Notes: generated from the letters alone by a model not told the origin. DNA of 64,000 nucleotides from Paenibacillus whitsoniae (GCF_003955665.1 NZ_RXHU01000094.1:1-64000), one strand, 5' to 3'. Positions 36,192 to 46,206 are shown, numbered from the stretch's first letter. Program-made: numbers and translations.

Positions 36192-39100
36192 ATGTTCTGG
36201 ACAGAGGAGAAACTGGAGCAGCGCTTAAAAGAGTTGGAAGGGTACCGCTATCGCGATTCGCGTCCGATCGGTTCGTGGACGTTTATACCGGATGAGAAGA
36301 AATTAAACGGCGTTAGACCGCCGAACGAGCCGACGACTACGGAAGCTGCGATGATACGCATCGGCGAACGCTGGAAAGGCCGCGACACGTATGTGTGGCT
36401 GCGGCAGCGCGTCGCCATCCCTTCCGAATGGTCGGGACGCACGGTGGTCGGACGGTTCGACTTCGGGGAGACGGGGGCTGGGCATAACTCGGGCTTTGAG
36501 TCGCTGCTGTATGTGGACGGGGAGCCGTTTCAAGGCGTCGATTCCAACCATACGGAAGTATTCTTGCAGCCGGAATGGATTGGAAGCGAGATCGATCTCT
36601 GTTTCCGGTTATGGTCCGGCCTGGAGGGCGGCGGCAAGCCGCAGGAACAGGAGCATCAGCTGCGGAGAGCGGAGTTGGCCTTACTGGACGAGACCGCCGA
36701 TGACTTATACTATACAGGCCGTGCTGTACTGCATACGGTGAAGGTGCTGGGAGCTGATCAGCCGGAGCGTTATGAGATGCTGAAGGCGCTGGATAACGCC
36801 TTTAAGCGCGTTGATTGGTCCAGGCCGGGCTCGGAGGCCTATTACGCTTCGATCGGGGAGGCAGCGGGCGCGCTGCGAGAATCCGTGGCCTCGTGGGAGA
36901 AACGCAGCCCGATTACGGTACAATGTATCGGCCATACGCATATCGATGTCGCGTGGCTGTGGCGGCTGACGCATACCCGTGAGAAAGCGGCTCGCTCTTT
37001 TTCCACGGTATTGCGGCTGATGGAGAAGTATCCGGAATATGTGTTTTTGCAGACGCAGCCTCAGCTGTATGAATATATCAAAGAAGATTACCCGGACATC
37101 TATGAGAACATCAAACAGCGTATCAAGGAAGGCCGCTGGGAGGCGGGCGGCGCTATGTGGCTGGAAGCGGACTGCAATCTGACGAGCGGGGAGTCGCTTG
37201 TTCGGCAGCTCCTGTACGGAACCCGCTTCCTGAAACAGGAGTTCGGCGTGAGCTGCAAGTATTTATGGCTGCCGGACGTGTTCGGCTACAGTTGGGCCTT
37301 GCCGCAAATTTTGAAAAAAGCCGGCATCGATACGTTCATGACGACCAAAATCAGTTGGAACCAGTACAACCGGATGCCGCACGACACGTTCATCTGGCGG
37401 GGAATCGACGGTTCCGAGGTGCTGACGCATTTTGTGACGACGCCGGAGGTTCCTGGCTCGACAGTCTGGTGGTACACGTATAACGGCTTGATCGAGCCAT
37501 ATGCCGTGAAAGGCATTTGGGACACATACCGCGATAAAGGCATTAACCAGGAACTGCTGCTCTCCTACGGCTACGGCGATGGGGGCGGCGGCGTGAACCG
37601 CGATATGCTGGAGATGCGGCGCCGTTTGGACGAACTGCCGGGCTTGCCGAACGTGAAGACGGGACTTGCGGGCGATTATTTTGAGAAGCTCCAGGAGACG
37701 GTAGCAAATACGGATCAATATGTGCACACCTGGGACGGCGAACTGTATCTCGAGTATCACCGGGGCACTTATACGAGCCAAGCGTATAACAAGCGCATGA
37801 ATCGCAAGCTGGAACTTCAGTATCGGGATGCCGAATGGCTGCAGACACTGAGCGGGATCCTCGGCGCCGGCTGGCAGACGTACCCGCAGGCGAAGCTTTA
37901 CAAGGGTTGGAAGACGATTTTGCGCAATCAATTCCACGATATTATTCCAGGCTCCTCCATCCCTGAAGTGTATGAGGATTCGCGTTTGGAGTATGCGGAA
38001 GCAGAGGCATGGGGCTTGGAAGCGCAGATGAGCGCGGCCCAAGCGTTAACGGCGGAAGCGTCTGGGTCCTGGACGATATGGAACGGAGCGTCCAACGTTC
38101 GCACGGAATTGGTACGAATTCCCGCTGAACCTGGCATGGAAGCGGGCTACTGGCTCACCGCAGACGGCAAGGCGCTTGGGGCTGTGCATGTGGACGGCGT
38201 CTGGAAGGTTCGCGTGGTTGACGTACCGCCATTGGGCGGACTGACCATTCGCTTTGAAGCGTCGACGCAACCGACTGCGCCGGAAGTTTCATCCGTGTTC
38301 ACCTATGAGGACAGCAGGTTGTTGACGCCATTCTATGAGCTGGAGTGGAACGCATATGGGCAGTTGACACGTTTGTACGATCGGCAGGCGAAACGCGAGG
38401 TTCTCGCCGATGGCGCGCGGGGCAACGTGCTGCAAGTGTTCGAAGACAAACCGAAGATGTTCGAGGCGTGGGATATTGATCTGTTCTACCAGGAAAAGAT
38501 GCGGGAAATCCAGCAGCTTGAATCCGTGAGTCTGATTGAAAAAGACGCATACAGCGCGGTTCTGCGCTTCGCATGGCGGTATATGGACTCGCACATTGTT
38601 CAGCATGTGACCGTTTATGCGGACAGCCGGCGCATCGATTTTGCCACAGAAGTCGATTGGCACGAGCAGCAGCAGCTGTTAAAGGTTGCTTTTCCTGTGC
38701 GCATCCGTGCGACGGAAGCGACGTATGACATTCAGTTTGGCAACGTCAAACGCCCGACACATTGGAATACGAGCTGGGATTACGCACGCTTCGAATCGGT
38801 TGCGCACCAATGGGTGGACCTGTCCGAGCGAGGCTATGGCGTTTCCCTGCTGAATGACTGCAAATACGGTCACGACATCAAGGACAACGTGATCCGTCTG
38901 ACCTTGATTAAATCCGCCACCTATCCGGATCCGACTGCGGACCAAGGCCATCATCTTTTTACATATTCGCTGCTGCCCCATCGGGGGGATTGGGTTGCCG
39001 CAGGCACCGCACAGGAAGCCGCATCGCTGAATCAGCCGTTGATGCTGGGCACGGGAGCCGCTGCCGTAACGGGCAAGTCGCTACTTCGGCTGGATGCGGA

Positions 39101-39341
39101 TCATGTGATCATCGACGTGGTGAAGAAAGCCGAAGACAGCGAGCGGGTTATCGTCCGGCTGCATGAATTTACGGGAGCCAGCGGCAGTGTGACGCTTTCT
39201 AGCGATTTCCGCATCGTCTCCTGGCAGGAGACGAACCTGTTGGAAGAGCCGATCAGCCCATTGCTGGAAGGGGCGGCGCTCTCTTTTGACATCAAGCCGT
39301 ATGAAATTAAAACGTTCGTGATCGAGATGACCCAAGCGTAA
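36192..39341 (+). CDS. GH38 alpha-mannosidase
   Basis: This 1049-residue cytoplasmic enzyme would hydrolyse alpha-mannosides from imported oligosaccharides. An N-terminal beta region precedes the GH38 domain. Zinc ligands are H250 and D252 region of GHTHIDVAW (248-254), the catalytic nucleophile is D362 in WLPDVFGYS, and a conserved QFHDIIPGSSI lies near residue 580. C-terminal beta domains complete the usual bacterial architecture. ATG 36192 has AAGGAGG upstream; an in-frame GTG at 36165 falls inside operator copy 3 and is not credible. No signal peptide is present. Two LacI-type operators upstream indicate repression by the regulator at 34214. Confidence 0.95.
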   Translation: MFWTEEKLEQRLKELEGYRYRDSRPIGSWTFIPDEKKLNGVRPPNEPTTTEAAMIRIGERWKGRDTYVWLRQRVAIPSEWSGRTVVGRFDFGETGAGHNSGFESLLYVDGEPFQGVDSNHTEVFLQPEWIGSEIDLCFRLWSGLEGGGKPQEQEHQLRRAELALLDETADDLYYTGRAVLHTVKVLGADQPERYEMLKALDNAFKRVDWSRPGSEAYYASIGEAAGALRESVASWEKRSPITVQCIGHTHIDVAWLWRLTHTREKAARSFSTVLRLMEKYPEYVFLQTQPQLYEYIKEDYPDIYENIKQRIKEGRWEAGGAMWLEADCNLTSGESLVRQLLYGTRFLKQEFGVSCKYLWLPDVFGYSWALPQILKKAGIDTFMTTKISWNQYNRMPHDTFIWRGIDGSEVLTHFVTTPEVPGSTVWWYTYNGLIEPYAVKGIWDTYRDKGINQELLLSYGYGDGGGGVNRDMLEMRRRLDELPGLPNVKTGLAGDYFEKLQETVANTDQYVHTWDGELYLEYHRGTYTSQAYNKRMNRKLELQYRDAEWLQTLSGILGAGWQTYPQAKLYKGWKTILRNQFHDIIPGSSIPEVYEDSRLEYAEAEAWGLEAQMSAAQALTAEASGSWTIWNGASNVRTELVRIPAEPGMEAGYWLTADGKALGAVHVDGVWKVRVVDVPPLGGLTIRFEASTQPTAPEVSSVFTYEDSRLLTPFYELEWNAYGQLTRLYDRQAKREVLADGARGNVLQVFEDKPKMFEAWDIDLFYQEKMREIQQLESVSLIEKDAYSAVLRFAWRYMDSHIVQHVTVYADSRRIDFATEVDWHEQQQLLKVAFPVRIRATEATYDIQFGNVKRPTHWNTSWDYARFESVAHQWVDLSERGYGVSLLNDCKYGHDIKDNVIRLTLIKSATYPDPTADQGHHLFTYSLLPHRGDWVAAGTAQEAASLNQPLMLGTGAAAVTGKSLLRLDADHVIIDVVKKAEDSERVIVRLHEFTGASGSVTLSSDFRIVSWQETNLLEEPISPLLEGAALSFDIKPYEIKTFVIEMTQA

Positions 39342-39397
39342 TTTACGGGAATTTGCACGTCTCTATTCGTCCCGTAGAAAATGTCGTCACGCCTGCT

Positions 39398-39429
39398 AAA
39401 AAGCTGAAGCCCCTGGGCCTCAGCTTTTT
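39398..39429. terminator. Bidirectional terminator between mannosidase and GH105 genes
   Basis: AAAAAGCTGA pairs with TCAGCTTTTT around a CCC/GGG inner stem. A second small hairpin TACGGGA/TCCCGTA lies at 39344-39376. Confidence 0.9.
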
Positions 39430-39437
39430 CTTCGTTC

Positions 39438-40568
39438 TTATCTTTGCGTTGCCAAGCTCATTTCCACGCACATGAGGATAAAAGCGCCGGCGCCATGCAG
39501 ATCGTTCTCGCTTGTTGGGCGGGCGATGTAGTGCGCGTAGTCGCCGATGCCGGTGCCGATGCAAATGTTGCCGATGATGAGACGGCCATTCTCGTCAAAG
39601 GTCAGCGTGTCGATCACGCCTTGGTAGCCTTTCCATGCCGCTTCCATGTAGGCAGGGTCCAGGTAGCCGAAGCGAACGGCTTTGGCAATCGCATGCACGT
39701 ACAGTGCCGTGCAGGAGTTTTCCAGCCAATTGTCGGTGCGGTCGCCTTTATCGACGACTTGATACCAAAGGCCTGTCGCAGGATCTTGGTACTTCACCAA
39801 AGCGACCAGCAAGTCTTGAAGAATCTCGACCAACGCAGCTTTGTCCGGATGATCCGCAGGCATGTACTCGAACATCTCGAGCAGGGCAACCGGGTACCAG
39901 CCAATCGCACGACCCCAGAATTCAGGCGCCAGACCGGTCTCCGGATCCGCCCAAGCAACCGCTTTTGTCTCATCCCAGCCGTGATACAGCAGACCTGTGG
40001 CAGGATCTTTCGTATGCTTCGCCATCAGCAGCGCCTGGAACGTCATCATGTCGACATAGCTGCTGTCGCCGAATGTTTGACCGTACTGGACGGCAATCGG
40101 GCCTGCCATATACAACCCGTCCAGCCACATTTGATTCGGGTATTTTCCTTTATGCCAGAAGCCGCCGGACGGATTGGTCGGCCATTCTTTTAGCAAAGGC
40201 ACGAGGGTGTGCAAAGCTTTTTCATAGCGTGAATCGCCCGTTTGTTCGAGCAAATTGAACAGCAGTACGCCGGGCTGAATGTCATCCAGCTCATCCGGAT
40301 TGAATTTTTTGATGCTGCCGTCAGGCTGCACCTGACTGTCCACCCAGCGCTTCAGGTAGCTGTAGTATTTCTCTTTTTTCGTTTCTTTCCAGCATTTTTC
40401 CATGCCTGATAAGAATACGCCTTGGTGGTAGTGGAAGCGATCCGGTGGCAGCACTTCCGGCTCAAATTTGGCCATCAGCGCTTCGCAGGCTTTTTCCGCC
40501 CACTCGATTGGTGTATATTCGGCCCGGTTCAAGCCGTTCGTTTGCAAATTGGATTCTGAAGCACGCAT
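39438..40568 (-). CDS. GH105 unsaturated glycosyl hydrolase (YteR/YesR-like)
   Basis: This 376-residue (alpha/alpha)6-barrel enzyme would remove a 4,5-unsaturated uronic acid from the end of lyase-generated oligosaccharides by hydration of the double bond. Family landmarks are YHQGVFLSGM near residue 50, the acid/base Asp in QMWLDGLYMAGP near 150, and EFWGRAIGWYP near 220, with GIGDYAHY toward the end. No signal peptide is present, so it acts in the cytoplasm after import. GAAGGAGGAATCCACC is the ribosome site on the minus strand. It is divergent from the AraC gene at 40717, its likely activator. It links functionally with the lyase at 8407. Confidence 0.92.
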   Translation of the reverse strand: MRASESNLQTNGLNRAEYTPIEWAEKACEALMAKFEPEVLPPDRFHYHQGVFLSGMEKCWKETKKEKYYSYLKRWVDSQVQPDGSIKKFNPDELDDIQPGVLLFNLLEQTGDSRYEKALHTLVPLLKEWPTNPSGGFWHKGKYPNQMWLDGLYMAGPIAVQYGQTFGDSSYVDMMTFQALLMAKHTKDPATGLLYHGWDETKAVAWADPETGLAPEFWGRAIGWYPVALLEMFEYMPADHPDKAALVEILQDLLVALVKYQDPATGLWYQVVDKGDRTDNWLENSCTALYVHAIAKAVRFGYLDPAYMEAAWKGYQGVIDTLTFDENGRLIIGNICIGTGIGDYAHYIARPTSENDLHGAGAFILMCVEMSLATQR

Positions 40569-40657
40569 GTGGTGGATTCCTCCTTCAATTGATTACCCCT
40601 ATCTTACCAGAGGAATCTGTACATTTTTTGCTGAATACCACGAAAATTACTTATATC

Positions 40658-40685
40658 TTGCAGGAAACGCGGACGGGTGTATAAT
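40658..40685 (+). promoter_or_regulatory. Promoter of the AraC gene at 40717
   Basis: TTGCAG (40658-40663) and a perfect TATAAT (40680-40685) lie 16 bp apart, 32 bp before the start codon. Confidence 0.7.
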
Positions 40686-40716
40686 AAAAGGCAAACCGAA
40701 GGGGAGGCAGCCCGCA

Positions 40717-41550
40717 ATGGAGAGTTTTCGTTACGACAACGGCGACGGGACGTTCCTCGTGTCCTATCGGGAGGCGCTCAGCCACCATATGCCGACCAGC
40801 CATTTTCACAGCACGTTTGAAATTTATTATTTGTTGTCCGGCAAACGGGAGTTTTTTATCAAAGACAGGACGATGGTGATGCAAGAAGGTGATGTGATCA
40901 TCATTGCGCCGAATATTCTCCACCGTACGACGAACGCGGATCAGCCGAGGCATGAGCGGCTTATCGTGAATATGCACGAAAACTATATGGCTGCCGTAAA
41001 TGGGACCTATCGCGATACGCTGCAGCCGTTGTTCGACAACGAGTATCTCGTTGTGCGCTGCTCCTTGCAGGATCGGCTGGCGATTGAGGCGCTTGCCCAA
41101 GCGATTGTCCGCGAGATGCAGGAGCGGAAATCCGGCTTTGACATGTATGCGCAGACGCTCGTCTTGCAGCTCCTCATTATTTGCTGCCGGCACGTCAAGA
41201 TGAACCGCCAGGATTCGGTGGAATCGCCGAGCCCGATGCATGAACGCATCTCGGAGATTGTCCGCTACATGAACGAAAACTATGCGCAGGAGCTCTCGCT
41301 GCAAGTGCTGGCCGACACGTTTTATGTCAGTCCTTATTATTTGAGTCGTTTTTTTAAAGAAGCGACGGGTTTCACGTTTGTGGAATATTTGAACAGCGTG
41401 CGGGTGAAGGAGGCAAAAAAACTGCTGGAGCATTCGGGCATGAAAGTCAGTCTGATCGCGAAAAAGGTCGGGTTCGGCAGTGTGACGAATTTCGGCAGGG
41501 TGTTCAAGTCCGTGACGGGGCACGTGCCGCTCTATTATCGAAAAGCATAA
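40717..41550 (+). CDS. AraC-family regulator (cupin sensor) of the GH105 gene
   Basis: This 277-residue regulator has an N-terminal cupin (SHHMPTSHFHSTFEIYYLLSG, metal-like His pair, MQEGDVIIIAPNILHRT) and a C-terminal AraC domain (FYVSPYYLSRFFKEATGFTF and VGFGSVTNFGRVFKSVTGHVP). ATG 40717 has GGGGAGG 9 bp upstream and lies directly after the promoter at 40658-40685; a longer frame back to 40468 runs through that promoter. Divergent orientation to GH105 and convergence with GH43 suggest local control of both. Confidence 0.9.
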   Translation: MESFRYDNGDGTFLVSYREALSHHMPTSHFHSTFEIYYLLSGKREFFIKDRTMVMQEGDVIIIAPNILHRTTNADQPRHERLIVNMHENYMAAVNGTYRDTLQPLFDNEYLVVRCSLQDRLAIEALAQAIVREMQERKSGFDMYAQTLVLQLLIICCRHVKMNRQDSVESPSPMHERISEIVRYMNENYAQELSLQVLADTFYVSPYYLSRFFKEATGFTFVEYLNSVRVKEAKKLLEHSGMKVSLIAKKVGFGSVTNFGRVFKSVTGHVPLYYRKA

Positions 41551-41580
41551 ACGGAGCCGCGCGGGAAGCGGGCTCCGTTT
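41549..41580. terminator. Bidirectional terminator between AraC and GH43 genes
   Basis: ACGGAGC (41551-41557) pairs with GCTCCGT (41572-41578), flanked by AAA on the left and TTT on the right, the third copy of the CGGAGC terminator type. Confidence 0.85.
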
Positions 41581-41591
41581 CCATATAGAGA

Positions 41592-42575
41592 CTACTCGCC
41601 GTAAGGATCGATCGTTTGAATCGTGCCGTCGCTGTTATAGTGCAGTTCGGCATATTTGACGCAGCGCTTGTGATTGACGCCGTCGGACAGCGAGCAGTCG
41701 TGGTAGAACAAATACCATTTCTCTCCAACTTGCAAGATGGAGTGATGCGTTGTCCATCCGATGACAGGTGTCAGTATGGTGCCTTTGAACACATACGGCC
41801 CCTCGGGATTGCGGCTTATGGCGTAGACAAGTTTGTGGGTCGTTCCGGTTGAGTAGGACAAGTAGTAATAACCTTTAAACTTATGTACCCACGGCCCCTC
41901 AAAGTAGCGGCGGTCTTCGTCGCCGGCTAGGATCGGCTTTCCATCTTCATCGATGATGGAAATTTCACGCGGAGGCGCGGCGAAAGAAAGCATATCCTCG
42001 CTGAGCTCTGCGAAGCGTGGACCCAATGCAGGAGCGGAAGGGTCTGGCCCCGCTGCGTCCGGCAGGAAAGCGCCGGTCTGCCATTTCTCGAGCTGGCCGC
42101 CCCAGAGTCCGCCGAAGAACATGTAGGCGCGGTTATCTTCATCGACTAGCACCGCAGGATCAATGCTGTAGCTGCCTGCGATATAGCTAGGCTGCGACTG
42201 GAAAGGTCCGGCCGGCGAGGAGCTTGTCGCTACGCCGATTCGGAAGATGCCGTCGTGATCTCTGGCCGGAAAGAACAAATAGTAAGTATTGTTCTTATAC
42301 GCCGCATCAGGGGCCCAGAGCTGCTGAGACGCCCAAGGGATATCCCGGAGGTGCAGCGCTTCGCCATGATCGACGCAAGGAGAATCGAAATCGTCCAGTG
42401 AGAGAACGTGATAGTCTTCCATGGCGTATTGATCGCCATTGTCGTTGCTGGGCCCATCGTGATCCAGATCGTGGGAGGGATAAATATAAATTTTGCCTTC
42501 AAAGACGTGGGCGGAAGGGTCAGCGGTGTAGATATGCGTGACTAACGGTTCTTTGGGCTTAACGGATGGCTTCAT
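41592..42575 (-). CDS. GH43 family glycosidase
   Basis: This 327-residue five-bladed beta-propeller enzyme probably releases arabinose or xylose from oligosaccharides. The three GH43 acids are visible: the base Asp in YTADPSAHVFEGKIYIYPSHD (residue 19), the modulating Asp in YSIDPAVLVDED near the middle, and the acid Glu in RYFEGPWVHKFKGYYYLSYS. It has no signal peptide and lacks an extra binding module, so it is a minimal intracellular form. A minus-strand promoter (42646-42673) and an inverted repeat (42614-42640) precede it. Confidence 0.92.
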   Translation of the reverse strand: MKPSVKPKEPLVTHIYTADPSAHVFEGKIYIYPSHDLDHDGPSNDNGDQYAMEDYHVLSLDDFDSPCVDHGEALHLRDIPWASQQLWAPDAAYKNNTYYLFFPARDHDGIFRIGVATSSSPAGPFQSQPSYIAGSYSIDPAVLVDEDNRAYMFFGGLWGGQLEKWQTGAFLPDAAGPDPSAPALGPRFAELSEDMLSFAAPPREISIIDEDGKPILAGDEDRRYFEGPWVHKFKGYYYLSYSTGTTHKLVYAISRNPEGPYVFKGTILTPVIGWTTHHSILQVGEKWYLFYHDCSLSDGVNHKRCVKYAELHYNSDGTIQTIDPYGE

Positions 42576-42613
42576 GCGGCTCTCGCACTCCTCACAAGAA
42601 TTTAGGATCTACA

Positions 42614-42640
42614 TAGTTAGTTTAATAAACGAACTTACTA
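42614..42640. promoter_or_regulatory. Inverted repeat downstream of the GH43 promoter
   Basis: TAGTTAGTT (42614-42622) and AACTTACTA (42632-42640) form 9-bp arms with one mismatch around 9 bp. The position, just after the GH43 start site, suits a repressor operator. Confidence 0.5.
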
Positions 42641-42645
42641 TTTCT

Positions 42646-42673
42646 ATTATAGGCGATCCCGGCAAAACATCAA
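42646..42673 (-). promoter_or_regulatory. Candidate promoter of the GH43 gene
   Basis: Reading the minus strand, TTGATG (42673-42668) and TATAAT (42651-42646) are 16 bp apart. Confidence 0.6.
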
Positions 42674-42809
42674 GTCTTATCTTTCCGCGATGTCCACACG
42701 GCAGTCCAACGTGCCTCTTTTCAAATCATGGCGAAAATCCTCTACAATAAGACGAGCATGTCAATGCGGAAGATGAGTTCCGCTCACTTCACGAAGGGAA
42801 GGATGTCCC

Positions 42810-44639
42810 ATGCGAGCCTTGTCCAAATTGAGCCCGAGCGGCTGGTTCCGCAATCTGCTCATTCGCCATAAAATCATGTTCATCTACGTCCCGCTGATTT
42901 TCATCCCGCTGCTTGTGCTCGGGGTTGTGTCCAACCAAATGTATACGAATGCCATTATTAAAAAGACGATCAAGAACGTCACGGACAATTCTTCGCTCAT
43001 TATCACCCGGATCAATGGGATGTTGACAAACGTGGAAGGCTGCGCGAATATGCTCACGATCAACTTGAACAGGGTGCTGGTGGACGAAGTCCTGACAAGC
43101 GGCGCCTCCGAGAACAATTTGCAGCTTTACACGCAGATTACGAATCAGCTCAGCTATGCGATGCTCGTTTTTCCGGATGTGCAATCCGCCGCGTTTATCG
43201 ACAGCTCGCATAAAGTATACGGCTCGAATTTCCTTATGGAGCGAAATACGGCGGACATGCTGGCAAGCGATCTGCTGACACAAATCGACGCCTCGAACGG
43301 AACGAATCTCTGGTTCCCGATTCAGAAGCGGAACTACTTGACAGCGAGCCCCGACGACGCGGTGCTGACGTTGGGCAAGCGTATTGTGAATATCAACACG
43401 GGGCAAAAGCTGGGGCTGCTCGTGCTGAATCTGAAGGAAAGCTCGATTTCCGCGATTTACAGGACGATCGGTTCGATTCAGGACGGCAGCTATCTCATCG
43501 CGGACGGCCGCGGTCTCGTCATGTCCTCCCAGCATCCGCAGGAGCTGCTGCAGGAAGTGCAGGATCCCGAGCTGCGGGCGTGGATCGCCGCGAGCGACAA
43601 CACGTCCGACTTGGCCACCTTCGAGAACGGAGCGAATGTCGTGGTCAGCTCGGAGCTGCCGCGCTTCGGCTGGAAGCTTGTGTCGATCGCGCCGCTGCAC
43701 TCCCTGACGGCCGACACGCGTAAAATAACCGTGCTGATCCTCCTGATCGGCGGGCTTTGTCTGTTATTTGCCGTTCTCGGCGCGACTGTCCTGTCGAAAC
43801 TGATTGCGAAGCCGATCATGGGCCTTACCAAGCACATGAAAAAGGTCAAGGAAGGAAATCTGGAACTGGAATTCCCTGTAAATTCCGAGGACGAGCTCGG
43901 GATGCTTTCCTCTGGTTTTAACGCGATGATTCGGCGTATCCAGGAGCTGCTGACGCGCATTAATTTTGAACAGAAGAAAAAGCGGGAGTACGAGCTGGCG
44001 CTCATTCAGGCGCAGATCAAGCCGCATTTCCTATATAACACGCTGGACGTTATCTACACGCTGTCCGAAATGGGACGCGCGCGCGACGTGCAGCGGACGA
44101 CGAAGGCGCTCGCGGACTTTTATCGCGTGGCGCTCAGCAAAGGGCGGGAAACGATTACCATTGCCGAGGAAATCCGCAATGTGAAGGACTATTTATCGAT
44201 TCAGCGCATTCGCTACTCGGACGTGTTCAATTATGAACTCGACATTGAGAACGCCGTGCTGGACGGATTGATTCCGAAGCTGACCATTCAGCCGCTCGTT
44301 GAAAACGCGATCTACCATGGGTTAAAAACGAAGGGCTGCTTCGGGCATCTGCATGTCAGCGGAACGGTGGAAGCGGGAAAAATCAAAATCACCGTCCACG
44401 ACGACGGCGTCGGAATGCCGCCGGAGCGGCTCCAGCAGCTGCAGCGCACCATAGAGGCGGAGCAGGAAGGGATTGGCTTCGGTTTGCGCAATGTGTGCAA
44501 TCGCGTGAAGCTTTATTTTGGCGAGGAATACGGCCTTGAAATCAGCAGTGAGCGGGAAGCGGGGACGCGTGTAATCCTATGGCTGCCGAATTGGAATGAG
44601 GAAGGGGAACCACATGCAGAAAATACTGATCGTAGATGA
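42810..44639 (+). CDS. YesM-type sensor histidine kinase (module 3)
   Basis: This 609-residue kinase has membrane helices near residues 21-43 and 303-325, an extracytoplasmic Cache-like sensor between them, HAMP (SKLIAKPIMGLTKHMKKVKEGN), phosphoacceptor H406 in QIKPHFLYN and the ATPase domain (IQPLVENAIYHGLK, DDGVGMP). GAAGGGAAGGATGTCCC precedes ATG 42810. Its end overlaps the regulator gene by 26 bp. It should sense the ligand of importer 3, whose genes follow the regulator. Confidence 0.92.
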   Translation: MRALSKLSPSGWFRNLLIRHKIMFIYVPLIFIPLLVLGVVSNQMYTNAIIKKTIKNVTDNSSLIITRINGMLTNVEGCANMLTINLNRVLVDEVLTSGASENNLQLYTQITNQLSYAMLVFPDVQSAAFIDSSHKVYGSNFLMERNTADMLASDLLTQIDASNGTNLWFPIQKRNYLTASPDDAVLTLGKRIVNINTGQKLGLLVLNLKESSISAIYRTIGSIQDGSYLIADGRGLVMSSQHPQELLQEVQDPELRAWIAASDNTSDLATFENGANVVVSSELPRFGWKLVSIAPLHSLTADTRKITVLILLIGGLCLLFAVLGATVLSKLIAKPIMGLTKHMKKVKEGNLELEFPVNSEDELGMLSSGFNAMIRRIQELLTRINFEQKKKREYELALIQAQIKPHFLYNTLDVIYTLSEMGRARDVQRTTKALADFYRVALSKGRETITIAEEIRNVKDYLSIQRIRYSDVFNYELDIENAVLDGLIPKLTIQPLVENAIYHGLKTKGCFGHLHVSGTVEAGKIKITVHDDGVGMPPERLQQLQRTIEAEQEGIGFGLRNVCNRVKLYFGEEYGLEISSEREAGTRVILWLPNWNEEGEPHAENTDRR

Positions 44640-46206
44640 TGAACTGATTTTTCGCGATTACCTGCGCTCGGTGTTGGACTGGGAAGCGTATGGATTTGAA
44701 ATTTGTGCGGAAGCGAGAAACGGACTGGAAGCATTGGACATGGCCGCGGAGCATCGGCCGGACATTGCACTCGTCGATATTACAATGCCTTTTATGGACG
44801 GTTTGCAGCTCACCGAGCACATGAAGGAGTTGTACCCGGATACGAGCGTGGTGCTGATCACAGGGCACAATGAATTCGATTACGCCCGCAAGGCGCTGAA
44901 GCTTGGGGTCGAAGACTATATTTTGAAGCCTTTTTCGAAGGACGAGCTTGTGTTGACTTTGCTGAATTTGCAGAAGGAGCACCTGAAGGCACAGGAAGAG
45001 AAGTCGACACTCCGGGAAAATCGGCAACTCATGAAAGAGAGCTTCCTGAATCATCTCATCGGGCCCGACTATCACCACTCCGATGAGGAGACCTTGCAGC
45101 GGCTCCAACAGTTCGGGGAGTCGCTGACTTCCGGCTGCTATGTGGTCGCCTGCATCGAGATCGATCAGATGGATCAGAAATGGACGCAGGTCAGCGAGCG
45201 GCTGCTGTGGAAATACGCGGTTACCAACATTTTGAACGAGGCGCTGGAGGAGAGCGGGAGTCACACGATTTTCAATGGACCAGAGGGACGCATCATTTGT
45301 CTGGTCGAGCACAAGAACCGGAAGGCACTCGAAATACCGGCGCTTGCCGGCTATGAGAAGTTGATTTTTCTGGTCAAAAAATATCTCAAATTCACGATTA
45401 CGATTGGCGTCGGCCGCAGCCACAGCGGCTATTCGGGCATCCGAGATTCGTATCTCGAGGCGCTGGAAGCTCTCCAGCACAAGTTCGTGCTGGGCAGCGA
45501 TCGCGTGATCGCTTACGGTACGCATACGCTTGAAACGGGCGGGCAAGCTTTTTATCCTGCGGAAATGAATGAGGAACTGCTTGTGCAGCTGCGCATGCAG
45601 AACGAGGATCAAGTTCACACGATACTGGAAGAAATTTACCAAACGATCCGCGAGAAAAGACTGTCGCTGGACTATACCTATGTGATCTCTATGGGACTTG
45701 TGTCCGTGTGCCTGTCCTATGTGGCGGAGAATGGGCATCCGATCGAGGACTGCTTCGGGGAGTCGTTCTTCCCATATACCGAAATTAAGCGGCTGGAAAC
45801 GATTGATGCTGCGCTGGAATGGATTCAAAGATTATTTGAAAGGGCCCACCATTATACCGGCAAGCACCGGAAAACCCGCTCTTCAAAGATCGCGCAGGCA
45901 GCCAAGACGTACATCGAGATCAGCTACGCCGACCCGGAGTTGCAGCTCGACCAGATTGCGCAGCACGTATTTATTAACGCAAGCTACTTGCGGGCGGTGT
46001 TTAAAAAGGAAATCGGCATGACGGTGACGGATTATGTGACCCATGTACGGATGCACAAAGCCAAGGAGATGCTCGGAAAGGGCAATATTCGCCTGGCCGA
46101 CATCGCGGAGCAGATCGGGTACAGCGATCCGAGCTACTTCAGCAAGAGCTTTAAAAAGTTTTTCGGTTATTCCCCCAGCGAGTATGAAAACAACCGATTC
46201 AGCTAA
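44614..46206 (+). CDS. YesN-type response regulator with AraC output (module 3)
   Basis: This 530-residue regulator has a receiver domain (ILIVDDE, D55 in LVDITMPFMDG, LKPF) and a C-terminal AraC domain (VFINASYLRAVFKKEIGMTV and GYSDPSYFSKSFKKFFGYSP). ATG 44614 follows AGGAAGGGGA within the end of the kinase gene; the in-frame ATG at 44596 is less well placed. A terminator (46213-46259) closes the transcript before the binding-protein gene, which it probably activates. Confidence 0.92.
   Translation: MQKILIVDDELIFRDYLRSVLDWEAYGFEICAEARNGLEALDMAAEHRPDIALVDITMPFMDGLQLTEHMKELYPDTSVVLITGHNEFDYARKALKLGVEDYILKPFSKDELVLTLLNLQKEHLKAQEEKSTLRENRQLMKESFLNHLIGPDYHHSDEETLQRLQQFGESLTSGCYVVACIEIDQMDQKWTQVSERLLWKYAVTNILNEALEESGSHTIFNGPEGRIICLVEHKNRKALEIPALAGYEKLIFLVKKYLKFTITIGVGRSHSGYSGIRDSYLEALEALQHKFVLGSDRVIAYGTHTLETGGQAFYPAEMNEELLVQLRMQNEDQVHTILEEIYQTIREKRLSLDYTYVISMGLVSVCLSYVAENGHPIEDCFGESFFPYTEIKRLETIDAALEWIQRLFERAHHYTGKHRKTRSSKIAQAAKTYIEISYADPELQLDQIAQHVFINASYLRAVFKKEIGMTVTDYVTHVRMHKAKEMLGKGNIRLADIAEQIGYSDPSYFSKSFKKFFGYSPSEYENNRFS

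Noticed and set aside
44542..45828. 428-codon minus-strand open frame
   Set aside because: It lies antisense within the module 3 kinase/regulator genes, whose domains are certain; the residue mix (many His, Leu, Arg) is typical of reverse-frame reading of GC-rich coding DNA.
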